From assembly GCA_035048485.1 (NCBI GenBank), contig CM068584.1:65756679-65820678 (forward strand): DNA of 64,000 nt, read 5' to 3'. The notes under the pieces are model-generated. The model had not been told where the DNA came from, did no database searches, and saw only the letters and a list, made by a program, of their open reading frames with translations. Made by a program: the position numbers and the translations under genes. How positions within the stretch are numbered: the stretch's first letter is position 1; each line of letters opens with the position of its first letter. Origin of the DNA: Pteria penguin. Taxonomy: Eukaryota; Mollusca; Bivalvia; Pterioida; Pteriidae. Below are positions 12,197 to 24,750 of the stretch, piece by piece.

Positions 12197-13998
12197 CTAG
12201 TTTTTCTCCTTAGAAAGAATTCTCATTTTGGCTGCCATGATTTCATCGTCCTCCATACTACAATGCCTTAATGGCGGACTGTATTTGTTGTAGAGTGCAC
12301 AGACGATTTTAACATAATGTCCTAAGTAAAGGTATTTGACAATTTGCAAAGACTTTGTCCAAATAGTGCCAGGTTTTCACTTTACCATTAACCGATTCCA
12401 CTACCCATCTTATCTAAAATTAAAGTTGTTATATCAACATTTATTCATAGAATTTGGGAATAATGTCTCAGTTCAGATAATTATAATAGATCTTATTATT
12501 TTTATGCATATTATTTTTGTCCTGCCTGTCTATCAACATTAATCTTGGCCATAACCTGTGAATTGTAGGGTGCAGAGACTTCAATTTTGACATTCGTACT
12601 CAATTAACAAGCCCTTTAAAAAGACACAAAGCTCGATTACCTTTTGAATTTGACAGTGGCCTTCTCCCTAAAAATAATTTTATGGACTTTGTTGCCGCCG
12701 GGGGCATTAGTGTTTTACATACACAGTTTGCTTATCTCAGAAATGAGCCTTGGAATATTTGAATCCCAGGTTGGAAGTTGTTTGTCTCGTTTTCGTAGAA
12801 AAGCTGGTATTGCAACCTGAATACCTTAGTCGTCTAGCATATTTGTGGCGTCTTTAAATTCTCTGTCAACTATGAAAGTGTTATTCTTCTTTACCCACTC
12901 CTTTATCTCCTGCATATATCTTTTTAACATACGATTCAATATGCGGGCATCACTTTTTACCGTCTGCCATGTATGGACCAAGTACAACCACAATGTAACC
13001 CATAAGTTAAGAGAGGCATATATGACTGAATATGGCCAGTGGCGGTTCAGTGAATACAGAAGGGAGGGACTGAAACAACAATACAAATTTACTTGAGGCA
13101 ATGAAGTGCCACTTAAGAGGATGAACAGAAAATTATGATTGTCCGTCTCCCTGACTTCTGTCTCTTTCATCACATATCGATATTACTTTTACTTATCATT
13201 TTTCTCATGTTTCAGATTGTGCCAATATATTTAAAAATTTGGTTGCCTCCTACTTCCACATCGCGATATAATTGACATATATTAAAGTGACTTAAACTAA
13301 ACCAAACAACTCCCTCCCCATCCGCCTATTACCATCCATTTCATGCGTGGATCTAGAGATGGGAATCATCTGAGCCAATCCTGATATCCAGTCAGATGAC
13401 TTGCCGTGGTTTTCTCAAATGATTGTATAATAGGTAACTGTATAACCTGTCACATGGTTAGACAACCTTTCGAAAAATGTCTGCATCTGCGTCTGCCCAT
13501 GCACCTGGATGAGGACATGTAAGTTTATGTATATTGAAGAGTGCATACCTGTAGTGGTTACCATCATCATAGGTTTAACCAGTGGTCGATGCTTATGAAG
13601 GCTATAAAATCTACGTTGCAATAAGAAGTTTCCGCTTTTCTGGATGTATTGTGCCATCTAGCACTAAGATTACTTGAGGCACGATGATGTCCGAGGAAAG
13701 CAGTTCTTTAGCAAGCAGCCTGCTGTAGCAAAAGATTACTTCCTCCATGCTTACGTGCTGGAATCCCAGATTATTTGGCTCAAAGCTGGACATCAGAGCA
13801 GTTGAAACTGCACAGTCAATTTATCATATAAGAATTAGAAATCATAAAAATGTTAATGTAATCGCCATCTGTCATGTTGTCTGCATCGTCGAAGTCCAAT
13901 CGGGTATTCCTGCTTTCTTTCAAATGATCCCTCATCATGGAAAGTAATCTTAAGATAGATGATCTGTTAACAAAGGTGTGTGCATATGTGGCCTTCAT
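12197..13998 (-). pseudogene. Broken DDE_Tnp_4-type transposase, unit 3
   Basis: This is the copy-3 counterpart, with the same motifs ([32 protein letters not shown]) and the same disabling changes as units 1 and 2. No unit has regained an open frame. Confidence 0.85.
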
Positions 13999-14656
13999 CC
14001 TCCGGAACTCATTTTATCTGAAGCGATCATTTGCAGTGTGATTAGGGCAGCACCTTGTACCCTCCGGTGCAAGCATTTCTGTCCCTGAAAATAAAATACA
14101 GTGATGTTTAGTATTGAACTCAAATGAATTTATATTTCAATCGATGTTTTATCGCTAAGACACTATGCAAACGAGCCGCTGATGGGACCCGTACCCTAGC
14201 ACTTAATGTCATAGGTCAAGCATGCTGTCGACTGAGATACATTAGCTCATATACATGAAGAATAACGCTCAACTTTTGAGTACACTTCGTATTGGAAGAA
14301 GAAGAAGAAGATAGAGATGTAGGTGTCGGCTGTTTAGAATACGTAATATGAAGCAATATTTATGTTAACTAATTAACTTATTTATTTTTGCATTCATCTA
14401 TACTCTGGCTATCAGTATATACATGTTGTGGTTTGAAAAATAGCATTACTGAAATGAACGAAAATACCAGAAGAGAGTTCTCACCAATGTAGGTAGAAAT
14501 CAAGTAGAAGAACCTTATCAAAAGATATAAGACATTAACTAATGGAGTGATAGGATTTAGTGGATAAAAAACAAACAAACAAACAAACAAACTAACCCTG
14601 GGCTCGAATTTATAAATATATAAATTAAATATAATCCATTTGGTAATGTTGTGAAA

Positions 14657-15036
14657 GGAGATCTCCATATTGTTCGCAATGAAAAACTTAGAGATCTTTT
14701 AAGTAACGGACCAAAATATAGAGCGTCACAGTTATCTATATGGCGTCAAAATTTTGATATTATTATGAATACATGTGAAGAGTATGACAGACATTGGAGA
14801 GTAGGTTGAATTAGATATTTTCTGGATGGCTGAAGTCGACCAGGAGGCTACTAAAGGAAAGAGTTCGAAGACTTTGTCATTTTTTCATGAACAAACACTA
14901 TTCAATATTTCATTACTCCAGTGTCGTTAGAGAACTTTCTCGACTTCACGAAGACCTCATTATTGTTCCTCCTGACAAGGCAGCTAACAATTATACATAC
15001 GTATGTGATCCGATATCCAATAAGTGCATCGTACGT
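14657..15036 (+). pseudogene. Penelope-like reverse-transcriptase fragment, unit 3
   Basis: Copy-3 counterpart of 5991-6370, with the same motifs and disabling changes. Confidence 0.6.
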
Positions 15037-15573
15037 AACACAATAACATAATAATGTTTTAATAGACTGCGAAGATATGGAAAGCTGTGTAAAGGTGCTT
15101 AAAGATTAAAAAAGGCTGATTTATCCTGCTTTTCCGCTTATCCTTTAGTGGAGATAGAGGAAACAGTCAAAAATGAAAATGACACCGAGGACAATGACGG
15201 TCTGTTGATAAATACAATTAAGAATAACCCGCTATCTTGCAATAAAAGATATCCTTTCTGCATTTCTGGATAACATACATGAAACGTACCAAAGTAAAAA
15301 TATCTTGTCCTTTGATACAATCCAATATGCAAAAAAATGCATCGTAAGCAACTCAAGACATGCTGATAATGTTTTTATAGACGGCGAATAATTTAATGGC
15401 ATGGCGTGGATTTTAAGAGACATTTTGATCGATTAGTGAGCCTGCATTTTCAACAATGACTATCATAATGGTGCCTAGACTTCCACACTCCCTTCCCTTT
15501 TGCATTTATACCGTAATACAACCTCACTTACCTCTCCTAAAAACAATACAATTACGAATACTACTACCACCAA

Positions 15574-15643
<70 letters not shown>

Positions 15644-16175
15644 TATAATTATTATTATTAGTAGTAGTATTATATTGATACCATACCAAAGAATTGTATG
15701 TTTGCGCATGTGCAAAACATATTCCAAGAACAAAAGATAGTTTTTTTATTATTATTTTTCATATGGTTCTCGTTTAACCGCGCGATTTTTGTAGGAATGT
15801 GGTGCTCGGCGGCATTTTCTCGATGTAATACACAGAAAAAAGGTATATCATGAGAAGCAAGACAGAAAACTGTATGATTTCCCGTATTTCCACCAAAATG
15901 ATGTCCGTCTTATTCTAGATGTTTTTGTTTACTTCAAAATGTGTCATTACTTACCAAATTGAATTATTCATGAATGCTCTAATACTTTGCTACTAACCAT
16001 TTTCAATTGAAATGTTATCACCGTAGAGTGCAGTGTCCTATAAGATGTCCCGAATAAGAAATGCCATTTTGACAAAATATGTACTTCACGTAAACTTCGT
16101 GACATTCTCAAGCTGATATTCCTATTTTTGTAAATTAGCCCTCGCAACCACATGTAACGTCGCTCTAGTCATGGT

Positions 16176-16989
16176 TTCGAGTCCCACATATGTAAATTAT
16201 TTCGGATGAGTCAGAAAACATCATAAGTAATCTTCAGCAAACCCAAAGTCCGTTTCGATGGGTCCATAACAGAGGTCAATGATTTTTGCACATCAGTAGA
16301 TCTTGTAAGGTGTAATAATAAGCATTCATGGGTGACGCTAAAATTGATTCTTTATTCTTTACTCTTTTTATTCTTGAATTGTTGAAGTGGGTATTTAAGA
16401 AAGCCAGTGAAATGTGTCAAGGTGAATGCCTATGGCAAAGTAACTTCTCTATATTGTTTTAATAGACGACAACATGCAACCCCGTAACTATGGTCTTGGG
16501 GCTTTTTTATCATCACTCGATTGAGATATACCATAAAAAGACAGATAGATGCATCCCACGAATGTAAATTATTTCGGATGAGTCACAAATTATCATAAAT
16601 AATCTTCAGCACGCTCAAATTCACTCAATTGGTCCCTAACATAGGTCAATGAGTATGTGTGATTCTGCACATCAGTAGATTTTGTCACCCAATAGGCGAT
16701 TCAATCTAAGAGTGACGAAAAAAAAATGAAAACAGATAAACATACGAATATGGGGGAACTGAAAATTTTCAGCGATGACTTTACACTCCAACGTATTACA
16801 TTATTAATATCATTCCTAGATTAATATATCAACATGGTCATATACCGTTTCATCATAATAAAACCTTGTATGAAATTATGCGATATGCAACAAGTGCATC
16901 GTTAAGAACACAGGCATATTGATTCTATGTATATAGCTGACACAGTCATGTCTTCCTGGATTAATATAATGTATTAAAGTGCTAAAAGT

Positions 16990-16990
<1 letters not shown>
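16176..16990. repeat. Composite-block tail, copy 2
   Basis: Starts TTCGAGTCCCACATATGTAAATTATTTCGGATGAGTCAG and matches 34960-35110 and, in part, 36345-36480. A second, diverged internal copy of the same motif begins near 16556 (CCCACGAATGTAAATTATTTCGGATGAGTCAC). The 16745-16990 portion matches 1470-1760. No gene is seen. Confidence 0.75.
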
Positions 16991-17028
<38 letters not shown>

Positions 17029-17110
17029 AAACAAACAGCCCCCCCCCAAAAAAAATATTAAAAACTTGATTTTGTGACATTTATAGAAAAACAGTTTTTT
17101 TGTAGTATTA

Positions 17111-17177
<67 letters not shown>

Positions 17178-17178
17178 G
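16988..17178. repeat. (CA)n and (TTA)n microsatellites
   Basis: About 19 CA dinucleotides at 16988-17027 are followed by a short C-run and A-run, then about 22 TTA triplets at 17112-17176. The poly-Asn frame on the reverse strand is an artefact of these triplets. Confidence 0.95.
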
Positions 17179-18215
17179 ACAAACAGTATAAAGTATAAAG
17201 CGGTAGAGATAGGACCTTTCTTTTCCAATATAGATTTTTCATGAAGAGAGCCTTCATTTGACACCGTCTGAACTTTAGACACCTTTTGCAGAAACTTTAA
17301 ACTGGTTATTTATCTTGAAATGAAAGACATAAAACATAAACATAGTCTAACGTAAAGGTTAAATATGACAAGATCTTTCATTTGTTATAATGTCATTTAT
17401 CCTTAGGTTAAAGAGTATACGTTTTATATGTAAATTGAAAATGACAATCGCTTTAATTCATTTTGCTATCCTGTTCTATTCCAATCGAAACTTAAAACTG
17501 CAACCAGGATCCTGATTTTAAGATCTCTTTCAATCAGTTTTTTTCCTGAAGTGGAATCTCAGCTGATGTTTGCAACATGTTAAAAGTCCACCAATTGGAT
17601 CGAGTTAATTTCTCTTATTTATAATTTTACAATTCCGTCTTATTGCCATTGATTCATTTTGAATATCAAGAGGATACTTTTAAAAAAGGAAAATAATAGT
17701 AAAAACAACATTAAATGTTTGAAAAGCAATAAGACCCAGGGTATGTATTAAAAAAAAATCAGTCCTCCTTTTTCCTATGTCAGTGTTTGTACACGTTACG
17801 ATAGAAATATATGTTTTGTATTTTCTGCAATTTGTATTCAATATAAGTTAATGAATTGGTATGTATAAATTTGATACGAGGTCGTCTATTGAACTATTAA
17901 TTTCTGAAATAACAGTGATTCAATTATACCATTTTAAGTCGTTTGATGTGTTTAGAATTAGATACTTCATAGTCAGGTGTCAAAGGTAAGATCCTACTTT
18001 TAATAATGCTGATAGTAATTAGAGGTCGACAATTATTCAAGGTCAGGGTTTATGTGGCTAGGGATGACACTAAACATTGTGGATAACATCGAGCCGTATG
18101 CGATAAACACGTTATTTTGCGTTATAATTTTCTGTTAAGCTAAGATGTCGGTCTGCACACATATGAAAAATAAAATCCTATCTCGTTTCCATAAATCAAT
18201 AATCAATGGCTACAT
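17179..18215. other. Intergenic, nothing recognised
   Basis: AT-rich single-copy-looking sequence with no supported exon, RNA gene or repeat beyond short A/T runs. It lies 3' of the first TIMP gene. Confidence 0.5.
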
Positions 18216-18478
18216 ATCATCATATTGTTCCCATCGAGTAGGTATCTTGTTCTCACCGATTAAGGAGTATCCTACTGTTCTCACAGATTAGTGATCAGTG
18301 GCCACATGTTATTATATTGTATCCATCGTTTGGGTATCTTACTCCCACAGATTAAGGAGTATCCTCCTGTTTGAACCGATTAGTAATCAGTGTCAGCAGA
18401 TTAAGTATGCTGCCCTAACAGATCAAGTATCTCCTTTCCATAGATTGAGTGTCTCGTTCCCACAGACTTCTTAATTTT
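18216..18478. repeat. Degenerate tandem repeat, block A
   Basis: Imperfect units built around CACAGATTAAGTATCTCGTTCC, about 22 bp with irregular spacers. The same array type occurs at 26215-26640. Both lie at the same position relative to the 3' end of a TIMP gene, and the following 200 bp are also related (18480-18660 and 26680-26850). The array was therefore carried along in the TIMP duplication. Confidence 0.75.
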
Positions 18479-18861
18479 TTATCACGGTTGGAGGGAGATA
18501 ACTTGCAATGTTCTTAGGTACAGACATGTGACTGGGGTCGTTTGCGCCTTATCCATTTATATATTGTGCATAACGTCTTACCGAACAAAGACTGATAATA
18601 TACAATATTACAAAGTGAATTATAAATTGCGGTACATGCTTATAAAACAAGAATGGGAACACAATTCAATGCCTTATAACAAAAAATTCTTCATACAACA
18701 GAGAATTCTCTTATCAATTTAAATAACACTCATTTGGTGTTATGAAATGCCAAAATGAAAACCGTTCTTTCATGATATTGTCCATCTGACATCATTTTCG
18801 AATCAAACAAAATATTGTATGGGGAAAAATGATAATGGCACATTCATTCTTTAGCAGTATG

Positions 18862-18867
18862 TTTATT
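18862..18867 (-). terminator. Poly(A) signal of TIMP gene A
   Basis: AATAAA on the minus strand, 70 nt downstream of the stop codon at 18937. The same hexamer is in the equivalent place after TIMP gene B (28076-28081). Confidence 0.7.
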
Positions 18868-18936
18868 TTCATTTTGGCATGTGTATGTTTTCTACACATA
18901 CATAATATATGAAAACCCGTTTGCCGTTAGTGGGCA

Positions 18937-19110
18937 TTACGTACATTTACCGGCTTCTTTGATCCATTTACAGCATTTTGTTCCACAAGATGTGCAGATA
19001 GCATGTTTACTGTAACATGGATCGTTGACTAGATTTGTGTGACAAACCACCATACGTCTGAACTAAAATGATAAAAAGAATCGTTATCATTATAGACACA
19101 CATAAACCCC

Positions 19111-19155
<45 letters not shown>

Positions 19156-21619
19156 TTATATCATTTAGATTGATGTCGTATAAAGATTTCATAATGCTAT
19201 AATGTCTGTACATTTTGTACCAGACGGTGAGAGTATAATGCAAATGGCATAATCGGCTAAGATTTCCTAGCGTCGCTTTCACATTTTTCACATTCCATTC
19301 ATATCGGGACATTAAAGTAGAAGTAAAATGGCGCAATCCAGGAATCGAACCCGGATGACTTGCAGCCCAAACCAATCACTTACATACTATACATAGTATG
19401 ATTCCGTAATGAACATGACAATTTATGTATAATTGTATACACTAAGAATTCTAATTCATTACGGACTGATTCTCACTTTTCATCAAAATTCTATAAGATG
19501 TGTCATTGGTGTTTTAATGACCAGAAAAAAATCTCATTATCACTAGTAATAATATGCATAAATATATATGGATGTATGGAAAATTAATAAAGATAGGAAA
19601 AGAATGCAAATACGTGGCCTAAATAAATTATTGAGCTCAAGGAAAACGAATGAAATTACTCATTAAAAAGTCGTTGAGAACAGTAAAGTTGAGAATTTTG
19701 AGGAACGTAGCGAAATGTTTCAAAACTATTAGTCTTATTCAAATGACTTACGCTGCCTGGCTTGTTCACCACACAGCTACAACCCTTCTTATACTTCCCA
19801 AGCTTCAGTGCTTTCTTCTGGTACGTTGTTAAGTCCCTAAACTTCTTCAACCAACGACACAAACCTGATTCCTTTTTCCCTTTATGGATATTTCCTGACG
19901 AGGAAATGATATTATGCATTGCATGTATTGTACAGATCATATGCATTTATACAATGCGTATGTAATACAATGGGATCATTGATACATTGGCACTCATAGC
20001 AGGGAAAAAAGTGAGTACTCCCTCCGTTTAACAATACATTTTGTCTAGGAACTGGTGCGTTTCTATTGTTATCATACTTTTCTTTTTCTGTTATTTTTTT
20101 TTTATCAATTTCTATCAGTTCGTCGACACGACAGAAGGAAGAACTAATGTCTTCGTTCCATGGTGTATCTGTTATACCATGAGAAACAAAGATTTCGCTT
20201 ATCGAGTCCTCATGAGCAGATCTTCAATGGCTTTTAACCCAATGAGGTTTGCCTTCGACTTCACCTACTTTGAAGAACTTTATTCTGAGCAATCTTTTAA
20301 CTGGGAGATACAGAACTTTCATTTTGTACATTTATCAAGATCAGTGGTTTTCCTTTGTATTATAGCTTGTGACCTAGTGACCCTATTTGGCACTTTGTCC
20401 TGCTTTTGATAAATTATCTAGACTATATACCTTGGACCGCAAAAGAGAAGAATTTCGTTTTCTATTGAATAATCCACAGTGTAAGAGTTTCCATTTGGTA
20501 CCATTACTTTTGATCCAGTAAACTTCGGCTTTTTCAATTATTTTGAAATGCATGAGATATAGCTATACTAAATTTTAACGTATAGAGTCAACATCTCAAG
20601 ATATTTCCTTTTAGTACAATGGCTTATAGTAAGGAATGTATGTTTCGTATATAAGCTGAAGCTAAAATTAACTTACTCGTAGATCTAGTAGCATTGACAA
20701 TGCAATAAGATTGTCATTTTATTTTGTTATTCTATTACATTGGCCTTGAAACTTAGTACACCGTATAGGATTCCCGAAATTATTTGATTTTTTTATTTGG
20801 TTTTTCTCTGCAATATGTATTTAATGCACGTAAATGAATCTTATCGATATCAAAATATACCTAAAATCAGCCATTTAGTGCCGCTTACTGGGAGGTCTAC
20901 ACCACACAGACTTGATTGAGCCGTTGTGTATATATACGTGTAAAATGGAGTCTTCTTATGATTTGTTAATTTCTGAAATAACATTAATGTCAATGTATCA
21001 TTTCAAGTCGTTTAGTATGCAAAAAGAGAAGGTGTTAATCTAATGCAGTGGAACCTACAATCTACGATGATATATATAACACTAGAAATGAAATCAAACA
21101 GTAGATATCAGAATAAGAATATATATTTCAAATAATATCAAACGGAGAAAATCCATATGATTGTAACCAATCACAAAAAATATTACATAATGCAAAACAG
21201 ATATAAATCACATAATATTAAAGAGAATAGAGAGACATCTAAATGTGTTAACATTCATTAAATGCCATACCTTGTAATCATACGTGACTTTCACCTTGTA
21301 TTTGTGTTTGTTAAAGTCGTCATCATTCTTTATGAGCTCCTTTTGTACTATTTCTCCTTTGAATACTTAAATAAAAATAAAAAAATATATTATATAGAAT
21401 TATTAACATACTCATAGAAACTACTGATTTCCTTACAAGATGACTATCTTGTCACTTTGAAATGTATATATTAACAATATAGAATTGCCTCTACTCAACT
21501 TCAAATCTGATAAGTCGAATTCCTCGTGTAATCCGAATAAATGTAATTTCCTGATGGCGATTTCTTCAAATTAATAAAGATCTTGATCTCAATCTGGTTT
21601 CCTCTTATTATTTTTCTCA

Positions 21620-21685
<66 letters not shown>

Positions 21686-21826
21686 GGTTCCCTCGTGCTT
21701 TAAGCAAAGATTACCAAAATCAGCGTCACAGAATCGTATCTGAGGATGTATAGGTGAGCATGAGCAAGCATTGCTGGTCTCTACGTACACCACTGTCAGA
21801 GCAACACTCAGCAAAAGCTTAAACAT
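18937..21826 (-). CDS. TIMP: Tissue inhibitor of metalloproteinases (TIMP) A, five coding exons, 195 aa
   Basis: Secreted inhibitor of zinc metalloproteinases. Coding exons in transcript order are 21715-21826, 21271-21365, 20861-20972, 19752-19894 and 18937-19062, all with GT/AG borders and matching phases; the total is 588 nt including the stop. A 20-residue signal peptide (MFKLLLSVALTVVYVETSNA) precedes mature Cys1. The N-terminal NTR domain begins CSCSPIHPQIRFC. Mature Cys 1, 3, 13, 72, 99 and 125 fit the canonical TIMP disulfide set. Further marks are YIYTTAQSSLCG in exon 3, SGLCRWLKKFRDLTTYQKKA and GCSC in exon 4. The short C-terminal exon has seven Cys, which with Cys127 gives eight in the C-domain, against six in vertebrate TIMPs. 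The ATG follows directly on an intron acceptor (ATTTCAG/ATG), so the leader is spliced. A one-base insertion relative to gene B ends the protein early, after KCT. Paralogue of 28141-31460. Confidence 0.93.
19112..19151. repeat. (GA)n microsatellite in TIMP A intron 4
   Basis: About 20 GA dinucleotides just upstream of the last exon on the minus strand. A paralogous (GA)n tract sits at 28324-28364, so the tract predates the TIMP duplication. Confidence 0.95.
20040..20560. repeat. Conserved intron segment shared by both TIMP genes
   Basis: The intron between exons 3 and 4 carries a segment (TTCGTTCCATGGTGTAT, CATGAGCAGATCTTC, TTTGAAGAACTTTATTC) matching 29260-29800 in gene B. A 122-residue plus-strand frame here is broken in gene B, so it is not considered coding. 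It is probably an old repeat inserted before the duplication. Confidence 0.65.
21622..21684. repeat. (TTA)n microsatellite in TIMP A intron 1
   Basis: About 20 TTA triplets, one with a C interruption, 30 nt into the intron after coding exon 1. Gene B has a longer, compound tract in the same intron (31195-31287). Confidence 0.95.
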
Positions 21827-22765
21827 CTGAAATATACGGTACATTATACCGCAAACGGAAACGACTGCCCATCAGGGTCTTATAAATAATAGATATCTTT
21901 ATTGGCAATTTATACTTCAAACACTAATGTATCAGGGTCGTATAAAGTATAGTGTTAATTTTCTAGTAAACGTACCGTAATATACGATATCGTACAACTG
22001 AGTAGGAATGCTGGAAGGGCTACGGAGGAACTGAGGTCTTCATTGTGGCCCATTTTAAAGGTCAGGTGTGGGAATCAGAGTTGTAGCCTTTATTGATTTG
22101 TTGGGAGTACGCGGCTTATTTGGCTCCCCTTTACAAATTGTCCCTTCTGATTCCGTCAAAATTGAATAAATATAGATACGTATACGTGTATCTTGATACA
22201 CCTTCCCTATGCCCATTTTGAAAACTTAAGTCTCTACGGTGATCTTTAAATCCGTCTACCCTGTGGAAATCTATATAATCAATATTAGAAGACCAAACTA
22301 TTTATCAGATTAAAAAGAAAAAGACCCAGGCTTGAGAACAGAACTATGGAAATTGTCGCCAGTGCATTAATGTTAATGCACGAACTACTTCGTATGTTTC
22401 ATTACTTAGAGCTATAAAAGATGTGAAATTTAACCCATCTCTATATTTAAGTCTTTTATTAAAAGTACCCGAAAACATAATATCATACATTTGAGTAGAA
22501 AACCGTTGGGTGGATAGGTAACTGTTGGACAGGGATCTTGATTGTGGCCCAATTTAAAGGTCTTATTTTGGAATTAACGAATTTGGCGGAGGTTGTAGAT
22601 TGTCCTGTGTATTCTATCCTTAACCAGTTATTTATTTCTTTTTCTTCATTATTAGATGTTGTCCCCAAGAGAAATATCTACATGTATGCGGTCACTTTGA
22701 GATAGGCATTTTCATGCAAATTGAAAGAATCAATATCAAATACATGTATCAGAAAACGAACTTAC

Positions 22766-22828
22766 CGTCACGGGTGAAACTACCTGTCTTCCTTTGAATG
22801 ATTATCAAAATGTGCCGTTCCTTATATA
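22766..22828 (-). promoter_or_regulatory. TATA box and 5' noncoding exon of TIMP gene A
   Basis: TATATAAG lies on the minus strand at 22821-22828. About 30 nt downstream begins a short exon of roughly 30 nt (ATTCAAAGG ... CCCGTGACG) ending at donor GTAAGTTC (exon edge 22766). It would join the acceptor directly before the ATG at 21826. The paralogous region at 32092-32154 has the same layout, and similarity extends upstream to about 22985 (AGCTGTTTATTTGTAC, ATTAGCATAAACA). The start site itself is inferred. Confidence 0.7.
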
Positions 22829-22985
22829 GAAAAAAGCAATCAATACATTTGATGACAATGGATACAGCTGTTTATTTGTACAAGTAAATTAGCATAAACA
22901 TGGTGTCATGGTATTATTAAAGCATGTACTGGGACAAAAACTCAAGCTGTAGTTCAATGAACGAACCTCTCGTGCACTTTTCACC

Positions 22986-23164
22986 GCCTTTCAATCACCC
23001 AAAGTGTAGAACATAGATTGCACTGTATGACAAAGTCTCTGAGACGCTAGCATTGAAGGAAAAGGTAAAGCGTAGTACGCTGTAAATACAATATTACCTC
23101 TTAACTTAACTACTTTTATATAGTAACTCAACTAGTATAACGAAAGCAACATTTCTGCGTCAAT
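22986..23164. other. Spacer between TIMP A upstream region and composite block
   Basis: No gene-like signal. Similarity to the gene B upstream region fades out here. Confidence 0.5.
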
Positions 23165-23380
23165 TAAATAGCTGAATTTTCCATATTATAAATATTTTGT
23201 AATAAAGAGATAACTTAAATTATACTTCCTCCCTTCGCCACGATATTTATTTATAAGGGAAGCTATTGTGATGGTGCAATCAATTCGATGGAATTTTTTT
23301 TTTATTTTCCTCTTAACAGACTGACAGATATTGGTAAAACTTGATAAATCTGTAATATTAGGGAAGTTTTTAAATATTAT

Positions 23381-23431
<51 letters not shown>

Positions 23432-24750
23432 AATGTGTAAAGGCATACCGATGGTATAACTTAAACTGACTTTGATTAAATGCATTGCAATTATGCAATT
23501 ATATATATATATACAATGCAATGTGTAAAGGCATACCGATGGTATAACTTAAACTGACTTTGATTAAATGCATTGCAATTGATTTAGATAGAATCAAAAT
23601 GCTGTTTCTGAAGGATCGTCTCGGTTCAAGAATTTTTCCCTTTGTCAATATCAATAAATTAAAGTAGTTGTTTGTTGCAGCACCCAGAGCTTGATAAAGT
23701 GTTGTGGATTATATATACATATATAGTGGTGATGTAACTTATACATATAAGATGGTGATTTGGGGTATACGTATATATTGATGAGGCAAAGTATACATGC
23801 CCTGTATACATACAGGTATTTTGTACATAGTTACCAAATTTGAAATTTTCTCGAACGTATTTGTGACTAACTATTTCAAAGTTTGTTATGGTATATAAAG
23901 TCCACCAGCTATTGGTGGATAATTCTTTTTTTGAAGATGAAATGGTATAATAAGATATTATAGACATTTACAAGTTACCAAAAGTTACCAAAACTTTGGA
24001 AATGACACTGAGGACATTGACAACCTGTTAGGAATACCCCTCTATGTGGCAATATACTGAAGTTTTTCTGGAGTAAGATTTTAATATATGTAACATACAT
24101 GTCACGTATTCGAGCAATGCAGCCTTGCACTTTGATATAATCCGATATGCAAGAAGTGCATAGTAAGAAACACAAGACATGCTGATAATAGTTTTATTGA
24201 TGGCGGAGACATGTTTGTATGGAAAGCTGTATAATAGTGCTTAACGAATAAATAATGGAGGGTGATTTATCCTGCTTACCAGCATATTCATTTGCGGAGA
24301 AAGAGAAAGTGAGTTAAAATCACAAAACAATGGATGCCAAAATAAAATGTAGCTATAGGTTAGATAGGTTATGTATCTAATTTGCTTGATAACAGACAAA
24401 GTAATTCAAAGGTGTGATCCTTGTTCAATTGATGAAGTGGGAAGGCCACAACTGATATTTGTCACGTTACATGTGGCTAATATATGGGAAATTAAGTTTC
24501 AGATTGTATGCATTTCACTTGATTAAGAGAGATACAAAATTTAATATCTAAATGATTCTCGTTGTCTTTATCAAACGGATCTACAATGTATCATTTTGTC
24601 CTTGTCAATGTTAAAACACATCTTGATCGCTGAGAGCGTCTGAGTTTTTTTTTTTTTTCAGATAACCATCAGATGAAACCTAACCATCTCCACTCCCTTC
24701 GAGTTTGCAAATATATCACACTACAAGTTCATTTCCCCCTGTATATTAAT
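23165..24750. repeat. Composite minisatellite block, copy 3 (degenerate)
   Basis: 23165-23370 resembles the left flank (CACGATATTTATTTATAAG, AAGCTATTGTGATGGT). 23690-23800 holds about four decayed 26-bp units (GTGGTGATGTAACTTATACA, GGGGTATACGTATATAT). 23985-24750 matches the tail at 34185-34890 (GAAATGACACTGAGGACATT, GATATGCAAGAAGTGCATAG). It lies upstream of TIMP gene A, as copy 4 lies upstream of gene B. Confidence 0.8.
23382..23582. repeat. (AT)n tract and 88-bp tandem duplication
   Basis: An AT dinucleotide run at 23386-23424 is followed by two copies of a segment starting TACAATGCAATGTGTAAAGG (from 23424 and from 23512), each ending TTAAATGCATTGCAATT and preceded by an AT run. This is a local slippage or unequal-exchange product. 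Confidence 0.9.

Larger units (their letters stand above)
11848..16175. repeat. 4.33-kb tandem unit, copy 3 (4328 bp)
   Basis: Third direct copy. It differs from copy 2 by (TAC)13 versus 12, loss of two TTA triplets after the TAA tract, the missing A near 15778, and one substitution (CATTAACTAA versus CATTATCTAA, near 14537). It then runs into TTCGAGTCCCACAT, which continues the composite-block tail seen at 34960. The array therefore appears to have expanded inside a copy of that tail. Confidence 0.97.

Noticed and set aside
20041..20409. 122-residue plus-strand open frame
   Set aside because: The paralogous sequence at 29260-29640 has frameshifts and stops, and the frame lies in a TIMP intron. 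It is a chance opening.
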